A DNA stretch of 64,000 nucleotides, from positions 434,001 to 498,000 of the forward strand of contig PNKY01000001.1 of assembly GCA_013822765.1 (NCBI GenBank), given 5' to 3'. The notes beneath the pieces were generated by a model, which was not told where the DNA came from, made no database searches, and saw nothing but the letters and a program-made list of their open reading frames with translations. Below, one piece after another: positions 8,354 through 17,879 of the stretch; position 1 is the first letter of the stretch, and each line of letters begins with the position of its first letter. The translations under genes and the position numbers were made by a program. The stretch comes from Rhodospirillum sp. (lineage in GTDB: Bacteria > Pseudomonadota > Alphaproteobacteria > Dongiales > Dongiaceae).

Positions 8354-9223
8354 ATGGCCGAGACCTGGGATCTCTCTCTGCTGATCGATACGTCGACCAA
8401 GATCTTCGATGCGCGGGGCATGACCGGGCACCATCTTGGCGTGGAAGCGCGCAATCTCCCGGACCACTTCTTCATCGAATACGTCGATCCCGACAATCGC
8501 GGTCCCTTCCGCCGCCGCCTGGTCAAGATGGCGGCGCGCCAGCTGGAGATCGTGCGCGTGCGCGTGCTGACCCGGAACGAGGGGTCGCAGGAGTTCTTCG
8601 CCACCCTGCGCGACGCCCCGACTGAGGGGAAATGGTGGCTGATGCTCGCCGCCGGCCTGCGCGACGAGACGCCGGCGCTTGCGGCCCTGGAGCGGACCGG
8701 CCTCGCCGAGGGTGACGAATTCATGATGCTGGTCGAAAGCGCGGCGCGGCAGCTGAACGGCGAAGTCGACCTGATGCAGGTGAAGGCGGGCATCCTCAGC
8801 GATCAGTCCACGAGCAAGGCTTCGGCGGAGGTGCGCAAGAAGCTCGAGACCGAGTTCAACGAGATCGTCGCCGAGAACGCCTACGACAACATCGCGACCC
8901 AGCCGCAGCCGGGCGAGTATCTGCTGTTGAAGGATCGCGCCAAACCGGCGGCGGAGGTGATGGACCAGCTGAGCGCGGCCGCCGAGCGTCTGTCGATTCC
9001 ACCGGCCGAACTTGGCTTGGCGGCAAAGACGGTGGCGATGGAAAGCCTCGATGGCGATTTCAGCCAGGCCAACATCAACGGCGTCGTCATCGACTTGCGG
9101 CAGGATCCGACCAAGCCCATCAAGCAATGGGAACTGGAGCCTGAGCCGAAATCCTGGATCAAGCCGGTGATCCGCGGCGCGGCCGCCGCCCTCGGACTCA
9201 AGCCGTCTAAAACAGATCAGTAG
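8354..9223 (+). CDS. Uncharacterised 289-residue soluble protein
   Basis: I do not recognise the family. The protein is hydrophilic, without a signal peptide or membrane segment. It is rich in acidic and helical stretches (residues about 150-230), and two tryptophans lie in a conserved-looking segment (EGKWWLMLAAGL, about residues 95-106). It lies between the dgoA unit and the polysaccharide genes. It overlaps the converging rfbC gene by 17 bp at the 3' ends, which fits stable retention in the neighbourhood. Codon use looks like that of the flanking genes. No strong ribosome site precedes the ATG. Confidence 0.7.
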   Translation: MAETWDLSLLIDTSTKIFDARGMTGHHLGVEARNLPDHFFIEYVDPDNRGPFRRRLVKMAARQLEIVRVRVLTRNEGSQEFFATLRDAPTEGKWWLMLAAGLRDETPALAALERTGLAEGDEFMMLVESAARQLNGEVDLMQVKAGILSDQSTSKASAEVRKKLETEFNEIVAENAYDNIATQPQPGEYLLLKDRAKPAAEVMDQLSAAAERLSIPPAELGLAAKTVAMESLDGDFSQANINGVVIDLRQDPTKPIKQWELEPEPKSWIKPVIRGAAAALGLKPSKTDQ

Positions 9224-9761
9224 CGTCCTTGAGCCGCGGCCATTGCCGGTCGCGCGCTGACAAGGTCGCGCCGGCTTTTGACGCCGCCGGCCAGGCGATC
9301 CCCAGGTCCGGGTCATCCCACACGATGCCGCGTTCCGATTTCGGTTCGTAGCCGCTGGTCACCTTGTAGGCCACCATCGAGTCCGGCTCCAAGGTCATGA
9401 AACCGTGCGCGAAGCCCTCGGGCACGAACATTTGCTTTCCGTCGCCGGCCGCCAGTTCCACCGCGACGTGCCTGCCGAACGTCGGCGAGGCGCGGCGCAG
9501 ATCGACGGCGACGTCGAGAACCCGCCCGCGCAGGGCCTGCACCAGCTTGGCCTGGGTGAATGGCGGCATCTGATAATGCAGCCCGCGCATCGTGCCCGCC
9601 GAGCCGGAGAGCGACTGGTTGTCCTGGATGAAGGGGCGGTTGCCCAGAATCGGACGCCAGTCCGCTTCCTTGTAGGACTCCATGAAAAAGCCCCGACTGT
9701 CGCCGTGGACCTTCAGCTGCACGAGCTTCACATCGAGCAAGGCGAGGTCGGTGATCTGCAC
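9207..9761 (-). CDS. rfbC: dTDP-4-dehydrorhamnose 3,5-epimerase
   Basis: This 184-residue cupin-fold epimerase performs step three of dTDP-L-rhamnose synthesis. The catalytic histidine is in MRGLHYQ (residue about 62). The substrate-binding segment is FVPEGFAHGF and the catalytic tyrosine region is VAYKVTSGY. It starts at GTG (9761), with no upstream ATG in frame. Its 3' end overlaps the unknown plus-strand gene. It is separated from rfbA and rfbB by a glycosyltransferase gene on the opposite strand. Confidence 0.95.
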   Translation of the reverse strand: MQITDLALLDVKLVQLKVHGDSRGFFMESYKEADWRPILGNRPFIQDNQSLSGSAGTMRGLHYQMPPFTQAKLVQALRGRVLDVAVDLRRASPTFGRHVAVELAAGDGKQMFVPEGFAHGFMTLEPDSMVAYKVTSGYEPKSERGIVWDDPDLGIAWPAASKAGATLSARDRQWPRLKDATDLF

Positions 9762-9899
9762 GGATGAGGCATCCCCCAGGCTTTGTCCGAGTGATTAGTC
9801 GACGCCTCCGCGTTGCACAAGCCGGAATCAGGGCCTTGGCGGGTTGTCGGCCACCTTGTATTGAGGTGAGGCGGGAATCGCGCAGGGGGATGGGTCTCG

Positions 9900-11606
9900 A
9901 TGGGCTTCGGCCGCTTCCGAAAACTGTTCCGGCGCGAGCCGACGCGGCGGGAGCTCTACCTGCAGCTCGCCCGCGGCCTCAACATCGAGCGGGACTACCA
10001 GACCTGGATCGAACGGTGGGAGAATTATGGACCGGCGGCAACCCAGCCGGCCACCACGCCGCTGACGATCGCTTTGGCCGGGCGTGGAACACCGGAAGAC
10101 CATGCCTATTGGCAGCGGATCGCCGCGGAGCATGCCGGGCTCGATGTCATCCTGACGTTTGACCTCAATGATGACGAGCGGAGCACCACGGGCGCGGTGG
10201 CCGAGATCGCCCGGGTCGCGATGGCCGACCACATCGTGATCTTGGGCCCCTCCGATCGGCTTGCCGCATCGGCGCAGCGACGATTGGGCGCCGCGATCGA
10301 GGCAAGGCCGGACGCGCCGGTCATCTTCGGCGACGAAGACCAGATCAGCTTCACCGGCCAGCGGTTCGCGCCGTGGTTCAAGCCGGATTTCGGCGAAGAC
10401 CTGTTCCTGTGCCAGAGCGGATTCGGCCGCGCGGTCTTCTTTAGGAAAGACGCGCTCGGAGGCATGGAATTGCCGGAAGCGATCGAGTTGGATGCGGCGG
10501 TCCATGCGTTGGCGCTGCAGGTCATCCTCTCCTCCGGTCGCGACCCGCTGCATTGTCCCGGCATACTGGTGCATGTTGCCGGTGATCCGGAGTCGACGCC
10601 AAAGGCGCGCGCGCTCTACCTGTCCGGCGACACACGGTTAGAGGCCGTTGAGAATTTCGTCGCGCGCCGCCCATCTCTCGCCGGCGTCACGGTCGGCGGG
10701 CCTGATCAGTACGGGTTCCTGCGCTTGCGCCATCCGTTGCCGGACCCGCTGCCGCTGGTTTCCATCATCATCCCGACGCGCGATCGCAAGGACCTGCTGG
10801 AAGCCTGCCTCAACAGCCTCGACCGCGCGACCAGCTACCGGAACAAAGAAGTCATCATCCTCGACAACGACAGCGCGGAGCCGGAGACCAAAGCCTACTT
10901 TGCAGCTCTGGCGCAGCGGTCCGACGTGCGGATCGTGCCCGCGCCCGGGCCGTTCAACTATCCGCGGCTGATCAATCTCGGCGCGTCCCAGGCGCGCGGT
11001 GAATTCCTGATGACGCTCAACAACGACATCGAAGCTTTCGAGCCCGATTGGCTGAACGAGCTGGTGAGCCAGGCGTCGCGGCCGGACGTGGGGCTGGTCG
11101 GCTGCCTGCTGCTCTATCCCGACCACAGCGTGCAGCATGCCGGCGTGGTCGTGGGCTTGAGCGGCGTCGCCGGCCATATGTATGCGGATGCCTCCCCCGA
11201 CGATCCGGGCCATGCCGGCCGCATCCGCGTCACGCAGGACCTGAGCGCAGTCACTGGCGCCTGCCAGCTGATGCGGCGCGCGCTGTTCGAACGCCTCGGC
11301 GGGCTCGACGAGCGGCACCTCGCCGTCGCCTACAACGACATCGATTTCTGCCTGCGGGTGCGCGAAGCGGGCTTGCGCGTCATCTACACGCCGCACGCGC
11401 GGCTGCGGCATCACCATTCGGCGAGCCGCGGTTCGGACATCCGGGTGGAGCGCCTGGCCAGCTTCACGTGGGAGCGCGAATACATGCGCACGCGCTGGGC
11501 GCGCGTCCTGTTCGACGACCCGTTCTTCAATCCGAATCTATCGCTCTCGGGAAAGCGCGGCCGCCTGGCGACCGCGCCGCGCACGCGCATCTTCAGGCGA
11601 AGTTAG
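9900..11606 (+). CDS. Two-part glycosyltransferase, C-terminal GT2 domain
   Basis: This 568-residue protein has a canonical GT2 (GT-A) catalytic domain at about residues 280-540. It starts with LVSIIIPTRDRKDLLEACL, continues with the nucleotide-sugar motif NNDIEAFEPDW, and ends with a GGLDERHLAVAYNDIDFCLR acceptor-site segment. The N-terminal half (about 60-260) looks like a second, weaker GT-A module with VIFGDEDQISF, as seen in large O-antigen or rhamnan transferases. It probably adds sugars, rhamnose being likely from context, to a surface glycan. Its stop codon interlocks with that of rfbA (TTAG, 11603-11606). Confidence 0.88.
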   Translation: MGFGRFRKLFRREPTRRELYLQLARGLNIERDYQTWIERWENYGPAATQPATTPLTIALAGRGTPEDHAYWQRIAAEHAGLDVILTFDLNDDERSTTGAVAEIARVAMADHIVILGPSDRLAASAQRRLGAAIEARPDAPVIFGDEDQISFTGQRFAPWFKPDFGEDLFLCQSGFGRAVFFRKDALGGMELPEAIELDAAVHALALQVILSSGRDPLHCPGILVHVAGDPESTPKARALYLSGDTRLEAVENFVARRPSLAGVTVGGPDQYGFLRLRHPLPDPLPLVSIIIPTRDRKDLLEACLNSLDRATSYRNKEVIILDNDSAEPETKAYFAALAQRSDVRIVPAPGPFNYPRLINLGASQARGEFLMTLNNDIEAFEPDWLNELVSQASRPDVGLVGCLLLYPDHSVQHAGVVVGLSGVAGHMYADASPDDPGHAGRIRVTQDLSAVTGACQLMRRALFERLGGLDERHLAVAYNDIDFCLRVREAGLRVIYTPHARLRHHHSASRGSDIRVERLASFTWEREYMRTRWARVLFDDPFFNPNLSLSGKRGRLATAPRTRIFRRS

Positions 11607-12466
11607 GCCAGCAGCGCCTTCAGATACTGGCCGTAGGTGGAGGCCTTCATCTCGTCGGCCAGGCGGTCGAGCTGCTCGGCGGTGATGAAGTTGTTGCGAT
11701 AGGCGACCTCTTCGAGGCAGCCGATCATCTGGCCCTGGCGGTGGAAGATGGTCTGCACATAGTGGCACGCCTCCAGCCATGAATCGTGCGTGCCGGTATC
11801 GAGCCAGGCATTGCCGGCGCCGAGCTTCTCGACCTGCAATTGCCCCATATCCAGGTAGCGCTGATTGAGATCGGTGATCTCCAGCTCGCCGCGCGCCGAG
11901 GGCTTCTGCTCGGCAGCCAGGTCCGGCGCGCGCTTGTCGTAGACATAGAGACCGATGAGGGCCCAGTTCGACTTGGGCTTCTTCGGTTTCTCGACCAGGC
12001 GCAGGGGACGGCCGTTGGGATCGAACTCGATGATGCCGTAGCGCTCGGGATCGGACACCCGATAGGCGAAGTTGATCGCGCCGCTGGTGAGCGTGCTGGC
12101 GCGGGTCAGGCTCTGGTTGAAGCCTTCGCCGTAGATGAAGTTGTCGCCGAGGATGAGGGCGATCGGCGCGCCGTTGATGAAGTCGCGCCCCAGCAGCAGA
12201 GCCTGCGCGATGCCTTCCGGCTTCGGCTGGCGGCAATAGGAGATGTGGATGCCCCACTGCGCGCCATCGCGCAGCAGGTGGCGATAGCGCTCCTCGTCCT
12301 CGGGCGTGGTGACGATCAGGATATCGCGGATCCCCATCTGCATCAGGCTGGCGATGGGATAATAGACCATCGGCTTGTCGTACAGCGGGATCAGCTGCTT
12401 CGAGACTGCTTTGGTCGCGGGATAGAGGCGCGTGCCGCGGCCGCCGGAGAGGACGATGCCCTTCAT
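11603..12466 (-). CDS. rfbA: Glucose-1-phosphate thymidylyltransferase
   Basis: This 287-residue enzyme makes dTDP-glucose, the first step of the dTDP-rhamnose pathway. The N-terminal nucleotidyltransferase motif MKGIVLSGGRGTRLYP contains the pyrophosphorylase signature. KPMVYYPIASLMQMGI and LGDNFIYGEG are family segments. The ATG at 12466 overlaps the rfbB stop by ATGA. The longer frame upstream would run into rfbB and lacks family sequence. The length is typical for RmlA. Confidence 0.96.
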   Translation of the reverse strand: MKGIVLSGGRGTRLYPATKAVSKQLIPLYDKPMVYYPIASLMQMGIRDILIVTTPEDEERYRHLLRDGAQWGIHISYCRQPKPEGIAQALLLGRDFINGAPIALILGDNFIYGEGFNQSLTRASTLTSGAINFAYRVSDPERYGIIEFDPNGRPLRLVEKPKKPKSNWALIGLYVYDKRAPDLAAEQKPSARGELEITDLNQRYLDMGQLQVEKLGAGNAWLDTGTHDSWLEACHYVQTIFHRQGQMIGCLEEVAYRNNFITAEQLDRLADEMKASTYGQYLKALLA

Positions 12467-13605
12467 GATCCGCGGGCTCCCGTCGCCTGGAGGCCGAGCC
12501 GCTCCCCGCCGTAACGGCCGGAGCGGAAGATGTCCTCCCACCAATCCTTATGATCGATGTACCAGCGCACGGTGGACTCCAAGCCCTCGGCCAGCGAACA
12601 GGACGGCCGCCAGCCGATCTCCGCCCGCACTTTCGAAGAATCGATCGCATAGCGATGGTCGTGCCCCGGCCGGTCCGCCACATGCTTCATCAGCGTGCGG
12701 CTCGGCTGGTTGCGCGGAACGGTGCGATCAACCAGGTCGCAGATGATCTCCGCGATATCCAGGTTGCGCCGCTGCTCCTCGGCGCCGATCAGGTATTTGT
12801 CACCGACCGTTCCGAAGGCGAGCACGCCGAGCAGGGCGCGGGCATGATCCTCGACATGGATCCAATCGCGCACGTTGGCGCCGCCGCCATAGATCGGCAG
12901 CTCCTGCCCTTTGAGAGCGCGGATGATCAGGGTCGGGATGAACTTTTCCGGAAACTGGTACGGCCCGTAGTTGTTGCCGCAGTTGGTGATCAAGGTCGGA
13001 ACGCCGAAGGTGTGGCGCCATGCCGCGGCAAGATGGTCCGAGGCCGCCTTGGTCGCGGAGTAGGGCGAGCGCGGATCGTAGCGGCTATGCTCGTCGAACC
13101 GGCCCTCGTCGCCGAGCGAGCCATATACCTCGTCGGTCGAGACATGGACCAGCCGGAAGTTCGCGCGCGCCGCTTCGGGCAGAGAGCCCATATGCGCACG
13201 GCTGGCTTCCAGCAGGTTGAAGGTGCCGACCACGTTGCTCATCACGAAGGCCTGCGGCCCGTCGATCGAGCGGTCGACATGCGATTCCGCCGCCAGATGG
13301 ATGACCGCATCGGGCCGGCGGCGCTGGAAGACGCCAGCCAACGCCGTCCGGTCGCACAGATCGATCTGTTCGAACTGATAACGCGGATCGCCGGCCACCG
13401 CCGCCAAAGCAGCGGGGCTGGAGGCATAGCTGAGCTTGTCGAGATTGACGATCCGGCAGTCGGTGGTGTCCCGCAGCAGCCGGCATACGGCCGATCCGAT
13501 GAAGCCGGCGCCACCCGTCACCAGAATGGTGCGCCGGCCCAGCGCTTGTCTCAGGTCCCGCTCGGTCAGTGCCGTTCTCCCGGATCGCGTTGCAGACTGC
13601 GGCAT
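12463..13605 (-). CDS. rfbB: dTDP-glucose 4,6-dehydratase
   Basis: This 380-residue extended SDR catalyses step two of dTDP-rhamnose synthesis. The NAD motif GGAGFIGSAV is near residue 32. The catalytic segment HVSTDEVYGSLG carries the Thr-Asp-Glu triad, and YSATKAASDHL supplies Tyr and Lys. About 20 extra residues precede the first strand. No nearer ATG was obvious, so the full start is retained. Its C-terminal 45 residues (after WRPSCSLAEGLESTV) are a usual length for RmlB. Confidence 0.95.
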   Translation of the reverse strand: MPQSATRSGRTALTERDLRQALGRRTILVTGGAGFIGSAVCRLLRDTTDCRIVNLDKLSYASSPAALAAVAGDPRYQFEQIDLCDRTALAGVFQRRRPDAVIHLAAESHVDRSIDGPQAFVMSNVVGTFNLLEASRAHMGSLPEAARANFRLVHVSTDEVYGSLGDEGRFDEHSRYDPRSPYSATKAASDHLAAAWRHTFGVPTLITNCGNNYGPYQFPEKFIPTLIIRALKGQELPIYGGGANVRDWIHVEDHARALLGVLAFGTVGDKYLIGAEEQRRNLDIAEIICDLVDRTVPRNQPSRTLMKHVADRPGHDHRYAIDSSKVRAEIGWRPSCSLAEGLESTVRWYIDHKDWWEDIFRSGRYGGERLGLQATGARGS

Positions 13606-13984
13606 TTAGGACAGGTTGGTTCATACCGATGTTGGGGTCCGCCGTCTACACCGCGCGGGCGCAAAAATACCCTGGAATCGCAACAATTAAGGGGTCATTT
13701 AGCGATCTCGCGTTACCACCGCCTGCGACCGTTATGTCCTTGAATAGCTTGGGGGGAATGGGTACTAATCCCTGGCTGGGAGCGGCCCGCCGCAGGACCA
13801 CGCATTCAAGTCCGTCGAACGGGTCGTGAGTACCAATTTGGGGTGCTTGGCGTCGGACGGGACGTACCCGACGGTTGGGCAACGAGGATGACGGGATGAT
13901 CCATGCGTGGGGACGGAACAGCCTGGGCGCGCGGACTGGCGCACTGGCCAAGCGGGCGCAGCCCCGCCGGGTCGGGATCTCCCG
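13606..13984. other. 379-bp divergent intergenic region upstream of rfbB and the GT-B gene
   Basis: No gene is supported here. The short plus-strand frames overlapping it have no ribosome site and atypical composition. The region is less GC-rich than its surroundings near 13660-13770, as expected for promoters facing rfbB on one side and the glycosyltransferase on the other. A candidate promoter at 13740-13768 is listed separately. No hairpin with a T-tract was seen. Confidence 0.6.
13740..13768 (+). promoter_or_regulatory. Candidate promoter facing the GT-B, exporter and rfbD unit
   Basis: TTGAAT (13740-13745) and TACTAA (13763-13768) are separated by 17 bp. The spacer contains a G-rich run. 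The predicted leader to the ATG at 13985 would be about 210 nt, which is long, so this is a moderate-to-weak call. Confidence 0.35.
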
Positions 13985-15130
13985 ATGCGCCTAGCCTGGA
14001 TCGTTCCGGACGCTGACCCTGCGGTCGCAAGCTTCCGCTATCGCTGCCTGGTTCCGGCCTGGGCGCTGCAGCAGGCCGGCCATGACAGCGTCATCTTCGC
14101 CGAACAGCATCCCGATCCGAATTCATTCGACGCTCTGATCGTGGTGAAGCAGGCGGGCGAGCGGCTGCACGATGTGGCGCGCGCCTTCAGGTCTCGCGGC
14201 AAGCCGGTTTTCCTCGATCTCTGCGACAACATCTTCGTTCCCGGATACGCGCAGCGGCGCGGGCCGGAGCTGTCGGCGGAAAGCGCCGGCGATCTCGCCC
14301 GGCATGCCGACGCCATCGTCACGCCAACCCGCGCGTTGGAGCGCGTCGCGCGCCGTCACCTGGGCGAGGAGGGGGCAAGCTGGGTGGTGCCGGACGCGGC
14401 CATTACGCCCGACGCCTATCAGGCGATTTCCGCTTGGCTGCCGCAAGCCGTCGCCTCGCCGGTGCTGGGGCTCAGCGCGGGCAAAGAGCTTCACGACGGC
14501 GAGACCTTCGGCGTCGAATCCGATTGGCAGGTCGATCACCTGCCGGAAGACACCGCGCGGGTGATCTGGTTCGGCCGGCACGGCAGCTTCCATTCCGACT
14601 TCGGCATGGGACTCCTGAGGCCGGTGATCGAAGAGCTGGAGCGCGCCCACCGCGACCGGCCGATCGAGCTGGTGGTGATCAGCAACAACCGGGTGCGGTT
14701 CGATGCCCTGACCCACGGCGTCAACATCTTCACCCGCTACGAGACCTGGTCCAACGAGCGGGTGTTCTTCGAATTGTCGCGCGCCGATCTGTTCGTGATG
14801 CCGAGCGCGGCCGATCCGTTCTCGCTGTGCAAGTCGGCCAACCGCGCGGTCCTGGCGCTCGCCAACAATGTGCCGGTGGTCGCCACCTATCTCGAATCCC
14901 TCGAGCCGCTGCGCGACGTCATGATGCTCGACGATTGGCGCACCGGTCTCGACACTTACCTGTTCGAGCCGCATACCGTCGGCGATCATCTGGCGCGCGC
15001 GCAGCCCATCCTGGCGCAGCACTTCAGCATCGATGCGATCGGTCGGCAATGGAACGAGGTTCTCGGCGGCGGCCGCGCCGAGTTGTCGGCGCCCGGCGCC
15101 TATCGGCAGCCGGCCGTCCAGATGGCCTGA
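13985..15130 (+). CDS. Glycosyltransferase, probable GT-B fold
   Basis: This 381-residue protein begins MRLAWIVPDAD, like the first strand of a GT-B enzyme. The second lobe contains IWFGRHGSFHSDFGM and a donor-binding region DPFSLCKSANRAVLAL (about residues 277-292) in which S-x-x-K-S-x-N-R resembles the sugar-nucleotide site of this group. It has no signal peptide. I chose the internal ATG at 13985 because the 26 upstream in-frame residues are unlike a transferase start. The gene leads a plus-strand run with the ABC exporter and rfbD, so it probably builds the exported glycan. Confidence 0.8.
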   Translation: MRLAWIVPDADPAVASFRYRCLVPAWALQQAGHDSVIFAEQHPDPNSFDALIVVKQAGERLHDVARAFRSRGKPVFLDLCDNIFVPGYAQRRGPELSAESAGDLARHADAIVTPTRALERVARRHLGEEGASWVVPDAAITPDAYQAISAWLPQAVASPVLGLSAGKELHDGETFGVESDWQVDHLPEDTARVIWFGRHGSFHSDFGMGLLRPVIEELERAHRDRPIELVVISNNRVRFDALTHGVNIFTRYETWSNERVFFELSRADLFVMPSAADPFSLCKSANRAVLALANNVPVVATYLESLEPLRDVMMLDDWRTGLDTYLFEPHTVGDHLARAQPILAQHFSIDAIGRQWNEVLGGGRAELSAPGAYRQPAVQMA

Positions 15131-15160
15131 ACGGCCTCCTAAAGGCGAAGATCAAGGCGA

Positions 15161-16963
15161 ATGGCGAAGAATCCCCAGAAAAAGCCGGGCCTCCTGCGTT
15201 CGATGATCATCTCGCTGCGGGCCGTTCCGCCGCTGCAGCGCACCATCGTGATCGTGGGCGTCTGCATCGCCAGCATCTTCGAGCTGGTGGGGTTCGCCGC
15301 GATCATTCCGCTGCTCTCGGTGATGAGTCCAGAGACGGACATGGAGCTGGGCGGCCGACGCGAGATGATCCACAACGCACTCGAAAGCGCCTTCACCGCC
15401 GTTGGCCTGCCGATGAATCTGCCGACGCTGCTGCTCACCATCCTCTTTTTCATGGTGATCAAGGCCGTCATCAGCATCGCCGTCACGCGCTATGTCGCCA
15501 GCGTCATGACGCGCATCAACACCGAAGCCAGGCTCGACGTCATTCGCACCCTGATGCACGCGCGCTGGAGTTTCTACGCGCGCCAGCGGCTGAGCCGCCT
15601 GGTCTCGGCGGCGGGCGAAAGCTCGAACGCCGTCGGCGAGGCGTTCCAACTCAGCACCGACATGCTGATGGCGTTCCTGCGCATCACGATCTACCTGCTG
15701 ATCTGTTACGTGATCGCGCCGCCGATGGTGCTGGTCGCGGCCGGTGTTGCCGGCATCATGGCGGTGTCATACGGCGCGCTGGTGCGCCAGTCCAAGCGCG
15801 CCGCCAAGGGCCAGAGCCGGGCCATGAGCAGGATGAAGGCGGATCTGACCGACGTCTTCATCGGCATCAAGTCGATCCGTGCGATGGGTCGCCAGGCCCA
15901 GATGTCGACGCTGCTGTCGAAGGACAGCGATGCGCTGGACCAGAGCATGAGATCGCGCGTGCTGTCGGCCGAATATGCCGAGGAGCTGCAGGCTCCGATC
16001 ATCGCGATCTGCATGGTGCTGGGCCTGCTCGGCGGCAGCGCGCTACTGGGTCTCGGCGGCCACGAGTTGCTGCTGGCGGCGATCCTGCTGGTGCGCCTGG
16101 TGAACACCTTCGGCTTCGTGCAGCGCGGCAGTCAGCGCCTGATGATGGCGCAGGTCTGGCTGGGCTCGGCCCGCAGCCTGATTGCCGCCGCCGAGTCGAG
16201 CCAAGAGCAGCTGACCGGCACGGTGCCGCCCAATCCACGAGACGGAGTCCGCTTCGAAGGCGTCTCGTTCAAGCATGCCGACGGGAAGGAACTGCTGGCC
16301 AAAGTCGATTTCGAGGTCGCAGCGGGCAAGATCACGACCCTGGTCGGCCCGTCGGGCGTCGGCAAGACCACGACGCTCGATCTCATCATCGGACTGCTGC
16401 CGCCGCGCTCCGGCCGACTGCTGCTGGGCGGCGTGGACAGCGCCGAGATCGACCTTGCCAAGTGGCGGCAGGTCATCGGCTACGTGCCGCAGGATGTCAC
16501 CCTGTTCCACGACACCGTGCGCAACAACGTCGCTCTGGGCGAGGAGAGCTTCAGCGACGAGGATGTCTGGCGCGCCTTGCGCGCGGCCGGCGCGGACGAG
16601 TTCATCGAGGCCCTGCCGGACGGCCTCGACCATGTGGTGGGCGAACGCGGCCAGATGATTTCCGGCGGCCAGCGCCAGCGGATCGCGCTGGCGCGCGCCT
16701 TGCTGCACCGCCCGGCAATCCTGATCCTCGACGAGGCGACCGCAGGCCTCGACCGGGAGACCGAGGAGACGATCTGCACCCGCATCCGTGAGATGGTGGA
16801 GCACGAAGGCCTGACCGTTCTTGCCGTCACCCATGGCGAGGCGTGGCGCCAGATGGCCGACCGGATCTACAAGATCGCGGACGGCGCGATCCTGCCGGTC
16901 GAGCCGGGCACACCGGCCGAAGTGGTGCCGCTCTCCAAGACCAGTCCGGCGTTGAGCGCGTAG
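15161..16963 (+). CDS. ABC exporter half-transporter (fused membrane and ATPase domains)
   Basis: This 600-residue protein is a type IV (MsbA/PglK-like) exporter half. The membrane domain covers about residues 20-320 with six predicted helices. The ATPase has Walker A GPSGVGKTT near residue 400, the signature SGGQRQR, Walker B AILILDEATAGLD near residue 520, and the H-loop AVTHGE. Half-transporters act as dimers. Placed between a glycosyltransferase and rfbD, it most likely flips a lipid-linked or glycosylated product across the inner membrane. The start follows 30 bp after the preceding gene. Confidence 0.9.
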   Translation: MAKNPQKKPGLLRSMIISLRAVPPLQRTIVIVGVCIASIFELVGFAAIIPLLSVMSPETDMELGGRREMIHNALESAFTAVGLPMNLPTLLLTILFFMVIKAVISIAVTRYVASVMTRINTEARLDVIRTLMHARWSFYARQRLSRLVSAAGESSNAVGEAFQLSTDMLMAFLRITIYLLICYVIAPPMVLVAAGVAGIMAVSYGALVRQSKRAAKGQSRAMSRMKADLTDVFIGIKSIRAMGRQAQMSTLLSKDSDALDQSMRSRVLSAEYAEELQAPIIAICMVLGLLGGSALLGLGGHELLLAAILLVRLVNTFGFVQRGSQRLMMAQVWLGSARSLIAAAESSQEQLTGTVPPNPRDGVRFEGVSFKHADGKELLAKVDFEVAAGKITTLVGPSGVGKTTTLDLIIGLLPPRSGRLLLGGVDSAEIDLAKWRQVIGYVPQDVTLFHDTVRNNVALGEESFSDEDVWRALRAAGADEFIEALPDGLDHVVGERGQMISGGQRQRIALARALLHRPAILILDEATAGLDRETEETICTRIREMVEHEGLTVLAVTHGEAWRQMADRIYKIADGAILPVEPGTPAEVVPLSKTSPALSA

Positions 16964-16973
16964 CCGGACCCCC

Positions 16974-17861
16974 GTGCCCAGGATTCTCGCTCTCGGCGAA
17001 TCCGGTCAGCTCGCCCGCTCCCTGGCCGGCCTGCGCTGGCCCGCTGGATTTGACCTCGCTTTCATTGGCCGCCGGCACCTGCCGGTCGACTCACCCGGCG
17101 CGGGCATCCATGCGGCGCTCGAAGCGGCGAATCCGGCCTTGGTGCTGAACACCGCCGCCTACACCGCCGTCGACCGGGCGGAGAGCGAGCCACAGGCCGC
17201 GGCTGCGCTGAATGTGGAACTGCCACGGGCGCTGGCGGAGGCCTGCGGTGCGCTCGACATTCCGCTGGTGCATGTGTCCACGGACTATGTGTTCGATGGC
17301 GAGAAGCGTTCGCCGTATCTCGAGACCGATGCGCCCAACCCGCTCAGCGTCTATGGCGCCACCAAGCTGGCGGGCGACCGCGCGATCGAACAGGCGGCGC
17401 CGCGTCGTTGGGCGATCCTGCGCACGTCCTGGGTGGTGAGCGAGATCGGCGAAACCTTTCCGGTGAAGCTGCTGCGGCGGGCAAAGGCCGGCGAACCGCT
17501 GCGCGTGGTCGACGACCAATGGGGCTGCCCGACGGCCGCGTCGGACTTGGCGCGCGCGATGCAAACGGTCGGATCGAGGCTGCTTGACGACGATGCCGCG
17601 GCAACGGGCCTGTTCAATTTTCGCGGCGCTTCCGAGATGAGCTGGCACGGCTTCGCGGACAGGCTGCTAAGCGCGGCAGAAACGATCGGTCTGGCGCGGC
17701 CATCGCTGCAGGCTATCAAGAGTGCCGAGCTCAACGCTCCGGCGAGGCGCCCCGCTTACGTGGTCCTCTCCTGCGCGCGCATCCAGCAGACGCTCGGTAT
17801 CGTCGGATCCAAGATCGAAGACGAGATCGATAGGATGGTGCGGCGCATCCTCGCAACCTAA
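16974..17861 (+). CDS. rfbD: dTDP-4-dehydrorhamnose reductase
   Basis: This 295-residue NADPH-dependent SDR completes dTDP-L-rhamnose synthesis. The nucleotide motif is the variant LALGESGQLARSL. VHVSTDYVFDGEKRSPY is the conserved RmlD segment, and SVYGATKLAGD holds the catalytic Tyr and Lys. The GTG at 16974, ten bases after the exporter stop, is the only start that includes the first strand. With rfbA, B and C on the other strand this gives a complete pathway split over three transcription units. Confidence 0.94.
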   Translation: MPRILALGESGQLARSLAGLRWPAGFDLAFIGRRHLPVDSPGAGIHAALEAANPALVLNTAAYTAVDRAESEPQAAAALNVELPRALAEACGALDIPLVHVSTDYVFDGEKRSPYLETDAPNPLSVYGATKLAGDRAIEQAAPRRWAILRTSWVVSEIGETFPVKLLRRAKAGEPLRVVDDQWGCPTAASDLARAMQTVGSRLLDDDAAATGLFNFRGASEMSWHGFADRLLSAAETIGLARPSLQAIKSAELNAPARRPAYVVLSCARIQQTLGIVGSKIEDEIDRMVRRILAT

Positions 17862-17879
17862 AGCATGCGACCGGCACGT

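Noticed and set aside
14434-16791. Open frame of 785 codons on the plus strand
   Set aside because: It is a different frame across the GT-B and ABC exporter genes and is Arg-rich without any motif.
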